A DNA stretch of 64,000 nucleotides from Acidobacteriota bacterium (GTDB lineage: Bacteria > Acidobacteriota > Blastocatellia > Pyrinomonadales > Pyrinomonadaceae): the NCBI GenBank assembly GCA_019639195.1, contig JAHBSI010000003.1:434001-498000 (forward strand), written 5' to 3'. Of the stretch, positions 8,841 to 16,959 are shown piece after piece (position 1 is the stretch's first letter; each line of letters begins with the position of its first letter). The translations under genes were made by a program, and so were the position numbers. The notes under the pieces were generated by a model. The model saw nothing but the letters and a program-made list of their open reading frames with translations, ran no database searches and had not been told where the DNA came from.

Positions 8841-10774
8841 TTGTTTTGCTTTCTCCTTTTGGTTTGTTCGATTTGAGTTTTTAAGAACTTATAGATCGTA
8901 GCAGTTACGTATTTTCCGCCAACTCCATGCCCATCTTCGGTCGAGTAGATATACCAGACCTCGGTGTTCTGTTTTTGCAGCTGATTTTTTAGATCAACCA
9001 CATTCGCTTCGGGGATTCGTCCGTCCCGTTTTCCCATCATCATGAGCAGGGGGATCTTGTTCCACCGGTCGGCGTTGTTCAAGGGAGACAGCGTGTCCAG
9101 CTTCGCCATCAGAGCCTCATCTTTTGGGTCTCCGTATTCGGTCTTCATAAAATCGTTGACCCAGCTTTGCGAAAGGTAACCGCGAATGGAGACGACTGGG
9201 GACTCGGCGATCACGGCCTTTACCCGTGTGGGTTCGTGCATTGCTGCGGACAGAACGACAAATCCGCCATAGCTCTGACCCTGCAGATAGATCTGCCGAG
9301 GGTCGAGGTCCTTTTGCTTTTCCACCCAATCGAGAAGTGTTCGTATATCCTTGACCGCATGCTCCCGTTTTTCGCGGTCATCGGCATCCATGAACGAGCG
9401 CCCGAACCCGGAGGAGCCTCGGATATTCGTGTGGATGATCGAGACGCCGAGTTGTAATGCCAGAAGTGCGTCGGTGGGATCAAAGATTGGTCTATCCTGG
9501 ACCTGAGGACCCCCATGGACGCGGATAAGGACCGGGAGCCGACCGGTCTTCGTACGCGGCCTGACTATATAGCCGGTGATCTCCATGTTGTCGAACGAAT
9601 TCCATCTGATGACCTCCGGCGGCCCGACCGTCCCGTCCAATGCCGCGGGCAGCCGTCCCTTTGTCCAATTGGCCGCCTCGCCGGTCGCGAGGTTGAACGA
9701 CTGGATAAAAGTTGGTTTTTCATTGTTCTCAAGGGTATAGACCACTTCCCTGTCGCTTAGCCATCGCGTATTCCATATAACAAAGGATCCTTTTATGAAC
9801 GGCGGGACCTCTTTTCCGAGGCTTCCGTTCTTGAACGCGAATATTCTCAGATGGTCAATGCCATCACGGGTTTCCTGCACCAGCAGATTGCCGCCCCCGG
9901 GCGAGATCTTAAAATCATGTGAAGGTGCTATAGTGCCGGGAAAGTTTAACGCAGCCGCACGGCCTTTCTTCAGGTCGTAAACAGCGATACACGCCTGGCC
10001 CTTGCAGACATCGGACCCCTCGGAACTGTAGACGACGTACCCGCTGGCAAGCGATCCTTTTGGCGAATTGCCTTTGTCGGCTATCGTTGAGAGGGTGTTT
10101 GTCTCGGGTTCGAACACATGCAAGGACTGGGTCGAGGACGACCGCCAGTTTTTTAACAGTAGATGTTTCTCATCCGCATCAAGGACGTACCATATTCCCG
10201 GAAGCTTGGCCTCAAAACACGTCTCGGCCAGCGCGGCCGACCGACACAACTTGCTCGTTTTCGATTCATAATCGATCTTTGTGTAGTAGACCGCGTCGCC
10301 GGACTTGCCCCACACGGCGGATTCGATCGATTCGTCCTTACCCGTCAGAAGCGCGGCTTTCTTTTCGGTCCGGTCCTTAAGATCATACAGATATAGTTGA
10401 AAGGTATCGGGTTTTTCGTGGTCCGAAATGAACAGGAACGAGCGGCCGTCAGGGCTGAAGCGGACCAGGTGGGGGACCGCTTTTTCCGTAAGTTTTACGG
10501 GTTTGGCTAGCGGGGAGTCGAGAAGGTATATATTTCTTGTCTCATCGGTCACCAGCAACCGCCGATTCGCCTTGTCGGCATCCCAAATCAGATTGCTTCT
10601 GATCTCGTTCTGTTCATAAAAGAGCTTGCTGACCTCGGAAGTCCGGATAGGCGGCACGCCTTCGACCCGGTATGATTCAGGCACGGGAAGTATATCTTTG
10701 TCCTGCGCCGCCAACGGAGAAACGCATACGAATCCGAGGAGAATTAAATTTAGCGTCCTGACTGTGAATTTCAT
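8837..10774 (-). CDS. Secreted prolyl oligopeptidase-family (S9) serine peptidase
   Basis: 645 residues. A signal peptide (MKFTVRTLNLILLGFVCVSPLAAQ) leads to a beta-propeller of WD40/TolB-like repeats (for example LVRFSPDGRSFLF, YYTKIDY) and an alpha/beta hydrolase domain from about residue 400. The catalytic serine is in GQSYGGFV (about 500), with the aspartate in GKRDGRIP and the histidine in EDGHGVG. The length is usual for S9C acyl-aminoacyl or dipeptidyl peptidases, which cleave short peptides, here in the periplasm or outside the cell. A good ribosome site (GGAGAAAGG) precedes the ATG. It lies between the anti-sigma-like gene (40-base gap) and the small peptide gene (4-base overlap), so peptide processing or scavenging within this operon is plausible. 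Confidence 0.92.
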   Translation of the reverse strand: MKFTVRTLNLILLGFVCVSPLAAQDKDILPVPESYRVEGVPPIRTSEVSKLFYEQNEIRSNLIWDADKANRRLLVTDETRNIYLLDSPLAKPVKLTEKAVPHLVRFSPDGRSFLFISDHEKPDTFQLYLYDLKDRTEKKAALLTGKDESIESAVWGKSGDAVYYTKIDYESKTSKLCRSAALAETCFEAKLPGIWYVLDADEKHLLLKNWRSSSTQSLHVFEPETNTLSTIADKGNSPKGSLASGYVVYSSEGSDVCKGQACIAVYDLKKGRAAALNFPGTIAPSHDFKISPGGGNLLVQETRDGIDHLRIFAFKNGSLGKEVPPFIKGSFVIWNTRWLSDREVVYTLENNEKPTFIQSFNLATGEAANWTKGRLPAALDGTVGPPEVIRWNSFDNMEITGYIVRPRTKTGRLPVLIRVHGGPQVQDRPIFDPTDALLALQLGVSIIHTNIRGSSGFGRSFMDADDREKREHAVKDIRTLLDWVEKQKDLDPRQIYLQGQSYGGFVVLSAAMHEPTRVKAVIAESPVVSIRGYLSQSWVNDFMKTEYGDPKDEALMAKLDTLSPLNNADRWNKIPLLMMMGKRDGRIPEANVVDLKNQLQKQNTEVWYIYSTEDGHGVGGKYVTATIYKFLKTQIEQTKRRKQNK

Positions 10775-10814
10775 CCTTGCCTTTCTCCGTGCAACTTGAA
10801 ATAGGTTTCGTTGC

Positions 10815-11774
10815 CTATTGATTTCCGGAGCAACGAGTCACTGACCTTTGTTTTTTGTTCGACAACCTTTTTTGAACCGATCGGATATCCTCGGACGTAA
10901 ACTTTTGAGAATCCGCCACTATCACTTGGCCGTTTTCGAGCGTGATAATCACCTTCCATTTATACGATCTCTTTGGATCCAGTTGCTTCTTCAACAGGTA
11001 TGACGTAGAGTTCTCCGTTTCGAATTCATCGATTAGGATCTCTTCGTCGTCCGAAACATAGAGGTGATATTTCGCGGCATTCGGAACACGTTGCCACCGC
11101 AGCACCACGTCAGGTTCAACGTACTCGAGATCCATCCCGAACGTCCTCTCTGTCCCACATTTCGATATCACACCTCTGGTCCGGGAGACACCATCACTAA
11201 CGAGCCTCGCCGTAGCCACTCGGTTATCGCTGGGACTTTTCAAAGTTTGCTTCACACGACGCCCGATCTGTCGCTGGTCTGTTAAGACTCGATCTGGCGG
11301 CTGATCCTCACGGTTGGTTCCATCAGGTTGATCAGGAAGTACGACGTTCGGTTCTTTAGCTTCATCGAGTCTTGGAATGGAAATCGGACTTTCACTCTCG
11401 AATGATCTCGCGACCTCGCTTTCAACACCCGGTTCGTTCGAAGCGGAAAAAAGAAGCACAAGTGCCAACCCCAGAGTCACGACCAGAGCGCCGCCGCTCC
11501 AGGCTAGACCGCTCGGCTTGGTGAAGAACCCGCCGATAGTGCGGATGTACGGCGGAACCGAATATACCGACTCGTCGTTGGTCTGTGACTCTTGCGAACC
11601 GTCTTCGCCCATGACGGCGGTCCAAAATTTCCTAGGATCCGGCAAGGGTAGTAGCCCGCGACACTCCGCACATCGGATCAGATGCCCGCCGATGCAACGC
11701 GACTCACTTGCAGCGAGAGATCCGGCGCTGAACGCCGCGATCTGATTCCTTGTTAAGTGCTCCGATGGATTCAT
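10815..11774 (-). CDS. Zinc-finger anti-sigma-like membrane protein
   Basis: 319 residues. The N-terminus holds an H-x3-C-x2-C motif (GGHLIRCAECRGLL) of the zinc-finger anti-sigma type. One membrane segment (GGALVVTLGLALVLLF, about residues 92-108) follows, then a low-complexity polar linker and a C-terminal fibronectin-III-like beta domain (VLRWQRVPNAAKYHLYVSDD, YKWKVIITLENG) that would be outside the membrane. The start overlaps the stop of the sigma factor gene by four bases, the usual arrangement for a sigma/anti-sigma pair. It likely holds the sigma factor at the membrane until the outer domain senses a signal. A regulator that recruits rather than inhibits cannot be excluded. Confidence 0.75.
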   Translation of the reverse strand: MNPSEHLTRNQIAAFSAGSLAASESRCIGGHLIRCAECRGLLPLPDPRKFWTAVMGEDGSQESQTNDESVYSVPPYIRTIGGFFTKPSGLAWSGGALVVTLGLALVLLFSASNEPGVESEVARSFESESPISIPRLDEAKEPNVVLPDQPDGTNREDQPPDRVLTDQRQIGRRVKQTLKSPSDNRVATARLVSDGVSRTRGVISKCGTERTFGMDLEYVEPDVVLRWQRVPNAAKYHLYVSDDEEILIDEFETENSTSYLLKKQLDPKRSYKWKVIITLENGQVIVADSQKFTSEDIRSVQKRLSNKKQRSVTRCSGNQ

Positions 11775-12463
11775 CTTCGTATCGATCCTTCGAGTTTCAC
11801 CCGTGCTTCGTACCTTGCCTTCTTGATCGATCCAGCTGTTCCTTCAGTTCTTTCGGCGATTTCCGCATCGGTCATGGGCAGCCGGTCACAAACGTCGTTC
11901 CAATCCTTTTCGCTAAAATCCAAAGCCGTTGCCAACTGCTTTTCCGTAATACCGATTTGCAGAAGGTAGATGATTAGTTCTTGTGAATGCAGCAGCAAGG
12001 ATCGACGCTGCCGCAATGACAGTTTGCAAGTTGCTTGCCAGACTTGCTCAATGAGAGAAAAAACTTCAGCGTCGGTTTGGCCCTCAACGGATGGTTCTTC
12101 AGTTTCCGAAACTTCGTCGAGCGACAGGCGCAGTTGTCTGCCGTCCCGGGAGAGTTGACGATTCACCTCGTTGTAGGCTGTTCTCGCCGTAAAGGAATTC
12201 CAATCCTCGCCGGACATTTTCTCACTCTTGTCTTGGTACTTCGTACGCCACCGCCAGATCCGTAGAGTTACCTCCTGCACAAGATCGGACTTGTCGTCCG
12301 GATCAAGGCGCGATCGGCGACGGGCTACGATTCGATGAACGATCGGCAGTGCCGCGAGAATCGAATACTCTGAGGGCGCACTGCCGGCATGTGACGTTCG
12401 ATTCGCCGTTTGTTCATCGCAGCCGTTTCGCTGCGGTAGTTCTTCTAAAAGAGAATCAATCAT
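11771..12463 (-). CDS. ECF-like sigma-70 family RNA polymerase sigma factor
   Basis: 230 residues. Region 2 is seen in DPDDKSDLVQEVTLRIWRWR (about 55-75) followed by FTARTAYNEVNRQLSRDGRQ. A linker of acidic residues leads to a region-4-like helix-turn-helix (LPMTDAEIAERTEGTAGSIK, then ARYEARVKLEG) at the C-terminus. The middle part LLQIGITEKQLATALDFSEK is a second helix-turn-helix-like stretch, longer than in standard ECF factors. It is first in the operon and would direct transcription of the operon and perhaps of further targets. The 290 bases upstream hold its promoter, but I could not pick a convincing -35/-10 pair. Confidence 0.8.
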   Translation of the reverse strand: MIDSLLEELPQRNGCDEQTANRTSHAGSAPSEYSILAALPIVHRIVARRRSRLDPDDKSDLVQEVTLRIWRWRTKYQDKSEKMSGEDWNSFTARTAYNEVNRQLSRDGRQLRLSLDEVSETEEPSVEGQTDAEVFSLIEQVWQATCKLSLRQRRSLLLHSQELIIYLLQIGITEKQLATALDFSEKDWNDVCDRLPMTDAEIAERTEGTAGSIKKARYEARVKLEGSIRR

Positions 12464-12755
12464 TAATCTCTTTTCGAGGGCGATCTTCCAGGTCCTTCCG
12501 GGCGAAAACTTTCTGATCGTTCCGTCTGTTAGAGACGGTTTTGCAATATCTGCCTCAAAACCTTGCCTAAAGCGTAACCGCGGAGGTTAAGGAGGGTTTT
12601 TATAGTTAGATATCTAAAATTTGTCGGCTTGGGTTTTCGTGATCTCGGGCAGGAAAACGTGGGCCGGGGTTGTTCTCGCGTTACATAAATTCTGCAATAG
12701 CCAAAGAAAATTAGTCAAATGTTTAAAAACTTTAACCAATAACGGAAACCTGGCT

Positions 12756-12983
12756 CTTCTCGCAGGTTACGATTTTCTCGACCCTTGCCTTCTAGGTGAA
12801 ACAGGAACAAGCAAAACTCATACCGCAAGGCTGATCCATGATCTAAGCCCCAGAGCCAAGATGCCATTTGTGACCGTTAATTGTGCGGAACTGACCCCCT
12901 CGGTCATTGAGGCAGAGTTATTCGGATATCTGGACATTAGCCGATCGGGTCTAATAAAGAAACTAAAACGGCTGGCACACTGA
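12756..12983 (+). pseudogene. Relic of a sigma-54 activator AAA+ gene
   Basis: The frame encodes the start of a sigma-54 activator AAA+ domain (LLGETGTSKTHTARLIHDLS, then VTVNCAELTPSVIEAELFGY) and then jumps directly to what looks like the end of a Fis-type helix-turn-helix (LDISRSGLIKKLKRL). About 150-200 residues including GAFTGA and Walker B are missing, and Walker A is damaged (GTS instead of GTG). It is therefore an internal deletion remnant. The complete homologue in this window is at 54977-56047. No intact start region is recognisable. The bases from 12464 to 12755 otherwise hold only the presumed sigma-factor promoter region. Confidence 0.65.
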
Positions 12984-12998
12984 TCGTTGGCGGTATCG

Positions 12999-13059
12999 GT
13001 GGTTTATTTCTGCTTGTGTTGGTGCATAAATAAACCACTTCGGTGCAAAAATGAACCAT
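12999..13059. repeat. IS21-like terminal repeat relic
   Basis: A motif of the type TGGTTyATTTnTGC occurs three times here: on the plus strand at 13001-13014, and on the minus strand at 13037-13021 and 13058-13042, the last two in tandem with a 4-base spacer (TGGTTTATTTATGCACC and TGGTTCATTTTTGCACC). The outer pair also forms an 11-base perfect inverted repeat (12999-13009 with 13028-13038). Repeated blocks of this sequence style are typical of the multiple terminal repeats of IS21-family elements. No transposase remains nearby, so this is at most a relic end. Confidence 0.4.
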
Positions 13060-13100
13060 CGAAAGCGGATCTCAGGCTCCGGCTCCCAGGCGTCGATGCA

Positions 13101-14501
13101 TCACTGCAAATCTCTCCACTCCTGAAATTCGCTCGGCCGAACCCTGTATCGCGCCACGTTCCCATCATGCAGGCTAATGATCTCAGCTTCGATCAGATCG
13201 AAGAGAGGATCTCGGTCGGCTTCCGGAATCTGTTGTTTTTCGATAAGGTCGCGAATCTTTTGTACAACCTGTTCGCCCGCCACTTTGTCAAGAATTATCG
13301 ATCTGACGATTTCCTGGATCGGCTCCCGGTATCTAAGTTTCAGCAGATTGGGTTCCCCCAGGGACCGTTGAACAGCCGTGTACCGTTGAGAAGACCTATT
13401 GTAGGCCCACATATATAGATCGCGGATCAAACTGACATCATTTTTTTCGTAAACGCCAAGGAGAGCGCTGACATACGCGGCTTGATCAACATCCGTAAAG
13501 GAGAGTGGTTTAAGGTTCGCCTTTATTAAGGGAATGTTCGCCACAAGCCTCGCCGTTCTCTTATTCACGTCCTCAAAAGCTTGCATATAGGACAAATGAA
13601 CAATAGAGAATAGGGACTGCTCGAACGGATCTTCTATTGCATTGAGTTTCTCCACAAAGAGGTCGAAGCATTCGCGAAGGACCGGAGGATTTTCGAGCGG
13701 CATGTAGGTCGAGCCCCCGATGCCTACGATCAGCGATCTCAGACGGCCCGAAGCGGCAGGGTCTCCGAGGAGATTCTCGGAGAGAAGCGCGTGAATACTG
13801 CGGATCTCTTGAGACGTGATCTGGTCTTCCTCGGCGGATTCCACGATATATTCGATAGCCGCCTTGTGGTTCAGGATCATTTGAGCCTCAGATGCATCCT
13901 TGCCGGCGGCTGTCTCACCCTGTTCGATCAATCGCTTGGTCTCGAGCAGCGAATACGTATTTCCCTCAAGCCGGCTCGAATTCCAGGAAAGATCGATCAA
14001 AAGGCGGCTCAATATATTTCGAGCGTAAGTGCCCGCCGGGCGCTCTATCGCTTCTACCCGTCCGACCGCTAGTAACTCTTCGCGCTGTTCGGTCCCCATA
14101 TAAAAAGTTTCATTTGGTTGGTAGGAGTGCAAAAAGTCCCGATCGTATCCGACCGGTTCCCGCTCCTTTATGTCCCGAGACACATATTCCAAGAGGGACT
14201 TCGATTCGGGAGAAAGTTGTATTCCTTTGAAGGGGTCGTACTCTTTGATATCGGACGGCTCACCGTCCGCGGTTGGTTGTTCAGAAAGCACGTAAACGCG
14301 CGAGCGGGCCGAGCCTTTCGGGATGATCAGTTTTCTTTCTTCCAGAGAAATCAAGGCTCGTCGAATCGCTTTCCGTGCGGTGTTGTCGTCCTTGGAGACG
14401 CCTGCCGCCGCCGCGATCGAACGGATGCTGACCTCCGGTTCCTCGTTGAGTAATTCCAAAATAATGGTTTCAAGTTCAGCAGTCTTTTTCGGTTCCCGCA
14501 T
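13101..14501 (-). CDS. Fic-family protein with N-terminal winged helix, atypical Fic motif
   Basis: About 466 residues. The first 75 form a winged-helix DNA-binding region (LNEEPEVSIRSIAAAAGVSK, RRALISLEERKLIIPKGSAR). The Fic fold follows, with the inhibitory-helix-like LSWNSSRLEGNTYSLLETKR (about 190-210, a class with S/TxxxE[G/N]N) and the active-site loop LSYMQAFEDVNKRTARLVAN near residue 320. Fic enzymes transfer AMP or related groups using HPFx(D/E)GNxR; here the histidine position is glutamine (QAFEDVNKR), so AMP transfer may be lost or altered. ATG at 14501 is preferred over a TTG at 14510; neither has a clear ribosome site. The winged helix and the operator array just upstream suggest it represses itself. 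Confidence 0.85.
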   Translation of the reverse strand: MREPKKTAELETIILELLNEEPEVSIRSIAAAAGVSKDDNTARKAIRRALISLEERKLIIPKGSARSRVYVLSEQPTADGEPSDIKEYDPFKGIQLSPESKSLLEYVSRDIKEREPVGYDRDFLHSYQPNETFYMGTEQREELLAVGRVEAIERPAGTYARNILSRLLIDLSWNSSRLEGNTYSLLETKRLIEQGETAAGKDASEAQMILNHKAAIEYIVESAEEDQITSQEIRSIHALLSENLLGDPAASGRLRSLIVGIGGSTYMPLENPPVLRECFDLFVEKLNAIEDPFEQSLFSIVHLSYMQAFEDVNKRTARLVANIPLIKANLKPLSFTDVDQAAYVSALLGVYEKNDVSLIRDLYMWAYNRSSQRYTAVQRSLGEPNLLKLRYREPIQEIVRSIILDKVAGEQVVQKIRDLIEKQQIPEADRDPLFDLIEAEIISLHDGNVARYRVRPSEFQEWRDLQ

Positions 14502-14519
14502 AGTGATCAATGTTTCGCT

Positions 14520-14669
14520 AAATAGGACATTTCAAATGTCCTATTTTAGATTATTTAGGACATTATACTGCCATCGCCCCATCTCAACAAGGTTAATTAG
14601 GACATTATGGCCTCTAAAAACGTGTAAATAAGACATTTAATGTCCTATTTAGGGCTAATTAGGACATTA
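14520..14669. promoter_or_regulatory. Operator array upstream of the Fic gene
   Basis: The half-site TAGGACATT is repeated seven times in 150 bases (one copy with a base change). It forms a perfect palindrome at 14520-14546 (AAATAGGACATTT, one central base, then its complement), a second near-perfect palindrome at 14626-14650 (one arm reads AAATAAGACATTT), and single half-sites at 14555-14565, 14597-14607 and 14659-14669 (TTAGGACATTA). The first palindrome is centred about 32 bases before the Fic start codon. The winged helix of the Fic protein is the obvious candidate binder. Spacing between sites is irregular, so simple tandem duplication does not explain them. Confidence 0.7.
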
Positions 14670-14670
14670 A

Positions 14671-14976
14671 AACCTGTCCGCGACAGACTGATATTCCGTT
14701 TCCTTTTCATTGTTCGCGAAATGCTCCCTTTTACCTGCGGCGATATCTAACATCTGTATAAATAACCCTCACGGATCAGCCTCCGACCTGTAAGGTGACC
14801 GTTCCGCACGCCGTGGTCGGCGTTGCAGAACGACTTGCTTCGCCGTCCGTCAATCTCTCGTTAAATCTGCTCCCTTCCTCATAACCCGGAAAACAAAGGC
14901 TGTCGGCAACTGCGGAATCGACGGCCTCTCAGGGTGGCTCGTTTCAAATCACCATCAAGATCGAAGGAGAGAAAGT
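14671..14976. other. Gene-free stretch before the leading-region-like block
   Basis: About 300 bases with no convincing coding frame and no strong repeats. It separates the Fic operator array from the SLOG gene and presumably contains the promoter for the plus-strand block; I could not identify a specific promoter. The last bases contain a good ribosome site (GAAGGAGAG) for the SLOG gene. Confidence 0.4.
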
Positions 14977-15354
14977 ATGAAAGTATTGATCTGCGGCAGC
15001 AGAACTATTAGCGATTCGGCCGTTGTACTAAAGGCGGTTGCGCAGAGCGGCATCCGTCCGACTCACGTTATTTCCGGTGGGGCAAGGGGTGTCGACAGGC
15101 TGGCAAGCCAGTATGCGGCGTCACACGGCATCGAGTTCACGGAATATCTCGCCGACTGGAACAAGTACGGGAAACGAGCGGGATTCGTTCGCAACTACGT
15201 GATGGTTGGGGCAGCAGAGGCTGTTATCGCAGTCTGGGACGGTACAAGCCGGGGCACAAAGCACTCGATCGAGTATGCGAGATCATGCGGGAAACGGGTC
15301 TTTGTTTACTTGCACAAGGTCGGAGGAGCAGAACTTGGGGCAACCCCGAATTAG
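14977..15354 (+). CDS. SLOG-family protein (DUF2493/YspA-like)
   Basis: 125 residues with the compact Rossmann-like SLOG fold: MKVLICGSRTI at the N-terminus, then HVISGGARGVDRLASQYA (the GGAxGVD nucleotide-binding motif), ADWNKYGKRAGFVRN and VIAVWDGTSRGTKHSIEYA. The family binds nucleotides or nucleotide-derived ligands, and DUF2493 proteins are common in phages and conjugative elements, where their role is unproven. It has a strong Shine-Dalgarno and starts a block with SSB, DUF7831 and DUF4326 genes. A small GC hairpin (15344-15348 with 15355-15359) overlaps its stop and may attenuate read-through. Confidence 0.85.
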   Translation: MKVLICGSRTISDSAVVLKAVAQSGIRPTHVISGGARGVDRLASQYAASHGIEFTEYLADWNKYGKRAGFVRNYVMVGAAEAVIAVWDGTSRGTKHSIEYARSCGKRVFVYLHKVGGAELGATPN

Positions 15355-15497
15355 CGGGGCCGGCTTTCTTCTCTGAAAACAAAAATAAAGGCGGCGGACA
15401 GATCCACGGCTCGGACGGCGAGACAATCGCTAACGATCGTTGGTCGGATCGCTTTCGGGGCAAAGAGACTAACAATAACAGGAGTGTAATCAATAAC

Positions 15498-15905
15498 ATG
15501 TCAGCTAACATTTCGCTTATCGGCAACCTCGGCAAGGAACCGGAGACCAAGATCACGGACAACGGAACCTTTATCGCAAACTTCTCGATCGCCTCGAACA
15601 CGTTCAGGAACACAGCTGAAGGACGAGTCGAGAAGACCGACTGGTTTCGGGTAACCGCGTTCGGCAAACAGGCCGAAACGATCGCTCGTTACGTGCGTAA
15701 GGGGCATCGCCTTTACGTTCAGGGTCGGCTCACGTTCAATCCCTGGCTCGACCGAAATGAATCTCCGCAGTCGGGAGCGGAGATCGTCCTGCAGGAGTTC
15801 CAGTTTCTGACCGGCAAACAAGAGGATGGCGGCGGTACGGATGCGCCAGCCATGCCTCCGCCCACGGATATGCCGACCGAGGTCCAGCAGGCCGCGGCAT
15901 ATTGA
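15498..15905 (+). CDS. ssb: Single-stranded DNA-binding protein, copy 1
   Basis: 135 residues. The OB fold is clear: MSANISLIGNLGKEPETK, then FIANFSIASNTFRN, DWFRVTAFGKQAETIARYVR and KGHRLYVQGRLTFNPWLDR. The tail is rich in Gly and Pro but lacks the acidic DDDIPF-type tip that recruits partner proteins; it ends EVQQAAAY. The start at 15498 follows GGAG at 15481; an extension to 15285 would overlap the SLOG gene and is not OB-like. It coats incoming or replicating single strands. The leader before it contains the palindrome AACGATCGTT (15432-15441). It is similar to a second SSB at 18969. Confidence 0.95.
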   Translation: MSANISLIGNLGKEPETKITDNGTFIANFSIASNTFRNTAEGRVEKTDWFRVTAFGKQAETIARYVRKGHRLYVQGRLTFNPWLDRNESPQSGAEIVLQEFQFLTGKQEDGGGTDAPAMPPPTDMPTEVQQAAAY

Positions 15906-16028
15906 TATTGATCTCAAGCTCGCCAAACCGACCCATCCAACATCGGACCGCCGTCATCGTATCTGACACGAGCAACGTTGACGGTGGTCCGCCCCTTGCA
16001 CAGGCAATCGTGAAGCTCTGGAGAGTCT

Positions 16029-16421
16029 ATGGAGCACAAAGTCGAACGGAGGCAGTTCATCACGCGCGAGTACGTTCGGGCGAATCGCGACAAGCTGTTC
16101 CTCTTTGGCGACAACCTTGAGCGTCGAGGTTTCGGCGGCCAGGCCGCAGCGATGCGACGTGAGCCGAACGCCATCGGAATACCGACCAAAAAGAGTCCGA
16201 GCTATAGAGATGACGCATTCTTTTCCGACGATGAGTTCGAACAGAACAAGGCATCGATCGATGCCGCCTTTGCCGAGATCATGAGAGCCATCACGGATTC
16301 AATTCGCGTGATCGTGATACCCTCGGACGGCCTTGGTACCGGCCGGGCGCAGCTCGAGAGACGTGCGCCTCGTACCTTCGCCCACCTGCAGAAGCGCCTG
16401 ACAGAGATCGCCTCCGAATAG
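16029..16421 (+). CDS. DUF7831-like protein
   Basis: 130 residues. The motifs NRDKLFLFGDNLERRGFGGQ, AAMRREPNAIGIPTKKSPS and VIVIPSDGLGTGRAQLER match a small family found in phages and mobile elements (the FGDNLxRxGxGGQAxxxRGxPNAxGIPTK signature), known to me as DUF7831. The Gly-rich loops suggest nucleotide or ADP-ribose binding, which is inference. It ends in a helix (FAHLQKRLTEIASE) that recurs in a broken copy near 17000. The family often travels with SSB and DUF4326 proteins, as here. Confidence 0.75.
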   Translation: MEHKVERRQFITREYVRANRDKLFLFGDNLERRGFGGQAAAMRREPNAIGIPTKKSPSYRDDAFFSDDEFEQNKASIDAAFAEIMRAITDSIRVIVIPSDGLGTGRAQLERRAPRTFAHLQKRLTEIASE

Positions 16422-16458
16422 CAACGCCCTAACGTAGATCTCACATTGACCCTGCCCA

Positions 16459-16555
16459 AACTTGAGAGGGATTTTCGAGCCTGAAACCGGGTGTTTTTAT
16501 TCAGGTGCTGAGGAGGCAGCTTCCTTAAATACCGCTTCCCCGGGTTGGATCCGGT
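16459..16555 (+). promoter_or_regulatory. Duplicated hairpin leader, copy 1
   Basis: A 27-base block (16459-16485, beginning AACTTGAGAGGGATTTTCGA) is identical to 17061-17087. It is followed in both places by TTTTTATTCAGG and, about 20 bases later, by a similar AATACC segment. CCTGAA at 16480-16485 pairs with TTCAGG at 16500-16505 to form a hairpin. The element lies about 85 bases before the DUF4326 start. It could be an RNA leader, a promoter, or a promoter active on single-stranded DNA. Confidence 0.6.
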
Positions 16556-16569
16556 TTAGGAGATTTCAC

Positions 16570-16863
16570 ATGTCAGGTCAACAAACTCTCGTGGTTCACT
16601 GCAAGAAGGACAGATACGACGTTTACATCGGGCGACCCTCGAAATGGGGCAACCCTTTCACACATTTGTCGGACCGAAAAACGAGGGCCGACTATATTGT
16701 CCGGTCGAGAGAAGAAGCTGTTCGATGCTATGAAGAGTATCTTTTCTCGAGTGGATTGATCGCGGATATCGAAGAACTGCGGGGAAAGATCCTCGGGTGC
16801 TGGTGCAGTCCAAAAGCGTGTCACGGCGACGTGTTGGTCAGGGTATTAAATACGCTGGGTTAA
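16570..16863 (+). CDS. DUF4326 domain protein
   Basis: 97 residues, the full length of the family. The signature is DVYIGRPSKWGNPFTH near the start, AVRCYEEYLFSS in the middle, and LRGKILGCWCSPKACHGDVL at the end, with two cysteines and a C-H-G-D turn. The biochemical activity of DUF4326 is not known to me; phage-like elements often carry it. The ATG at 16570 is chosen because the family begins here; upstream codons hold the leader element. A related Cys motif (CFCRAGEGCHADI) appears at the start of the protein at 23930. Confidence 0.85.
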   Translation: MSGQQTLVVHCKKDRYDVYIGRPSKWGNPFTHLSDRKTRADYIVRSREEAVRCYEEYLFSSGLIADIEELRGKILGCWCSPKACHGDVLVRVLNTLG

Positions 16864-16959
16864 GACCGAGAATGCGGTTTGGCCAATACGTGGCGCACAA
16901 TTCCTCGCCGCCTCCCCGTCCCCTGGAACGGTTGCCGTTCCGCCCATGCACAACCAGAC

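Noticed and set aside
15340-15375. Possible rho-independent terminator after the SLOG gene
   Set aside because: The CCCCG/CGGGG stem is only five base pairs and is not followed by a clear T-run; noted as possible attenuation only.
15285-15497. N-terminal extension of SSB copy 1
   Set aside because: The extension overlaps the SLOG gene and lacks OB-fold character; GGAG before 15498 supports the shorter form.
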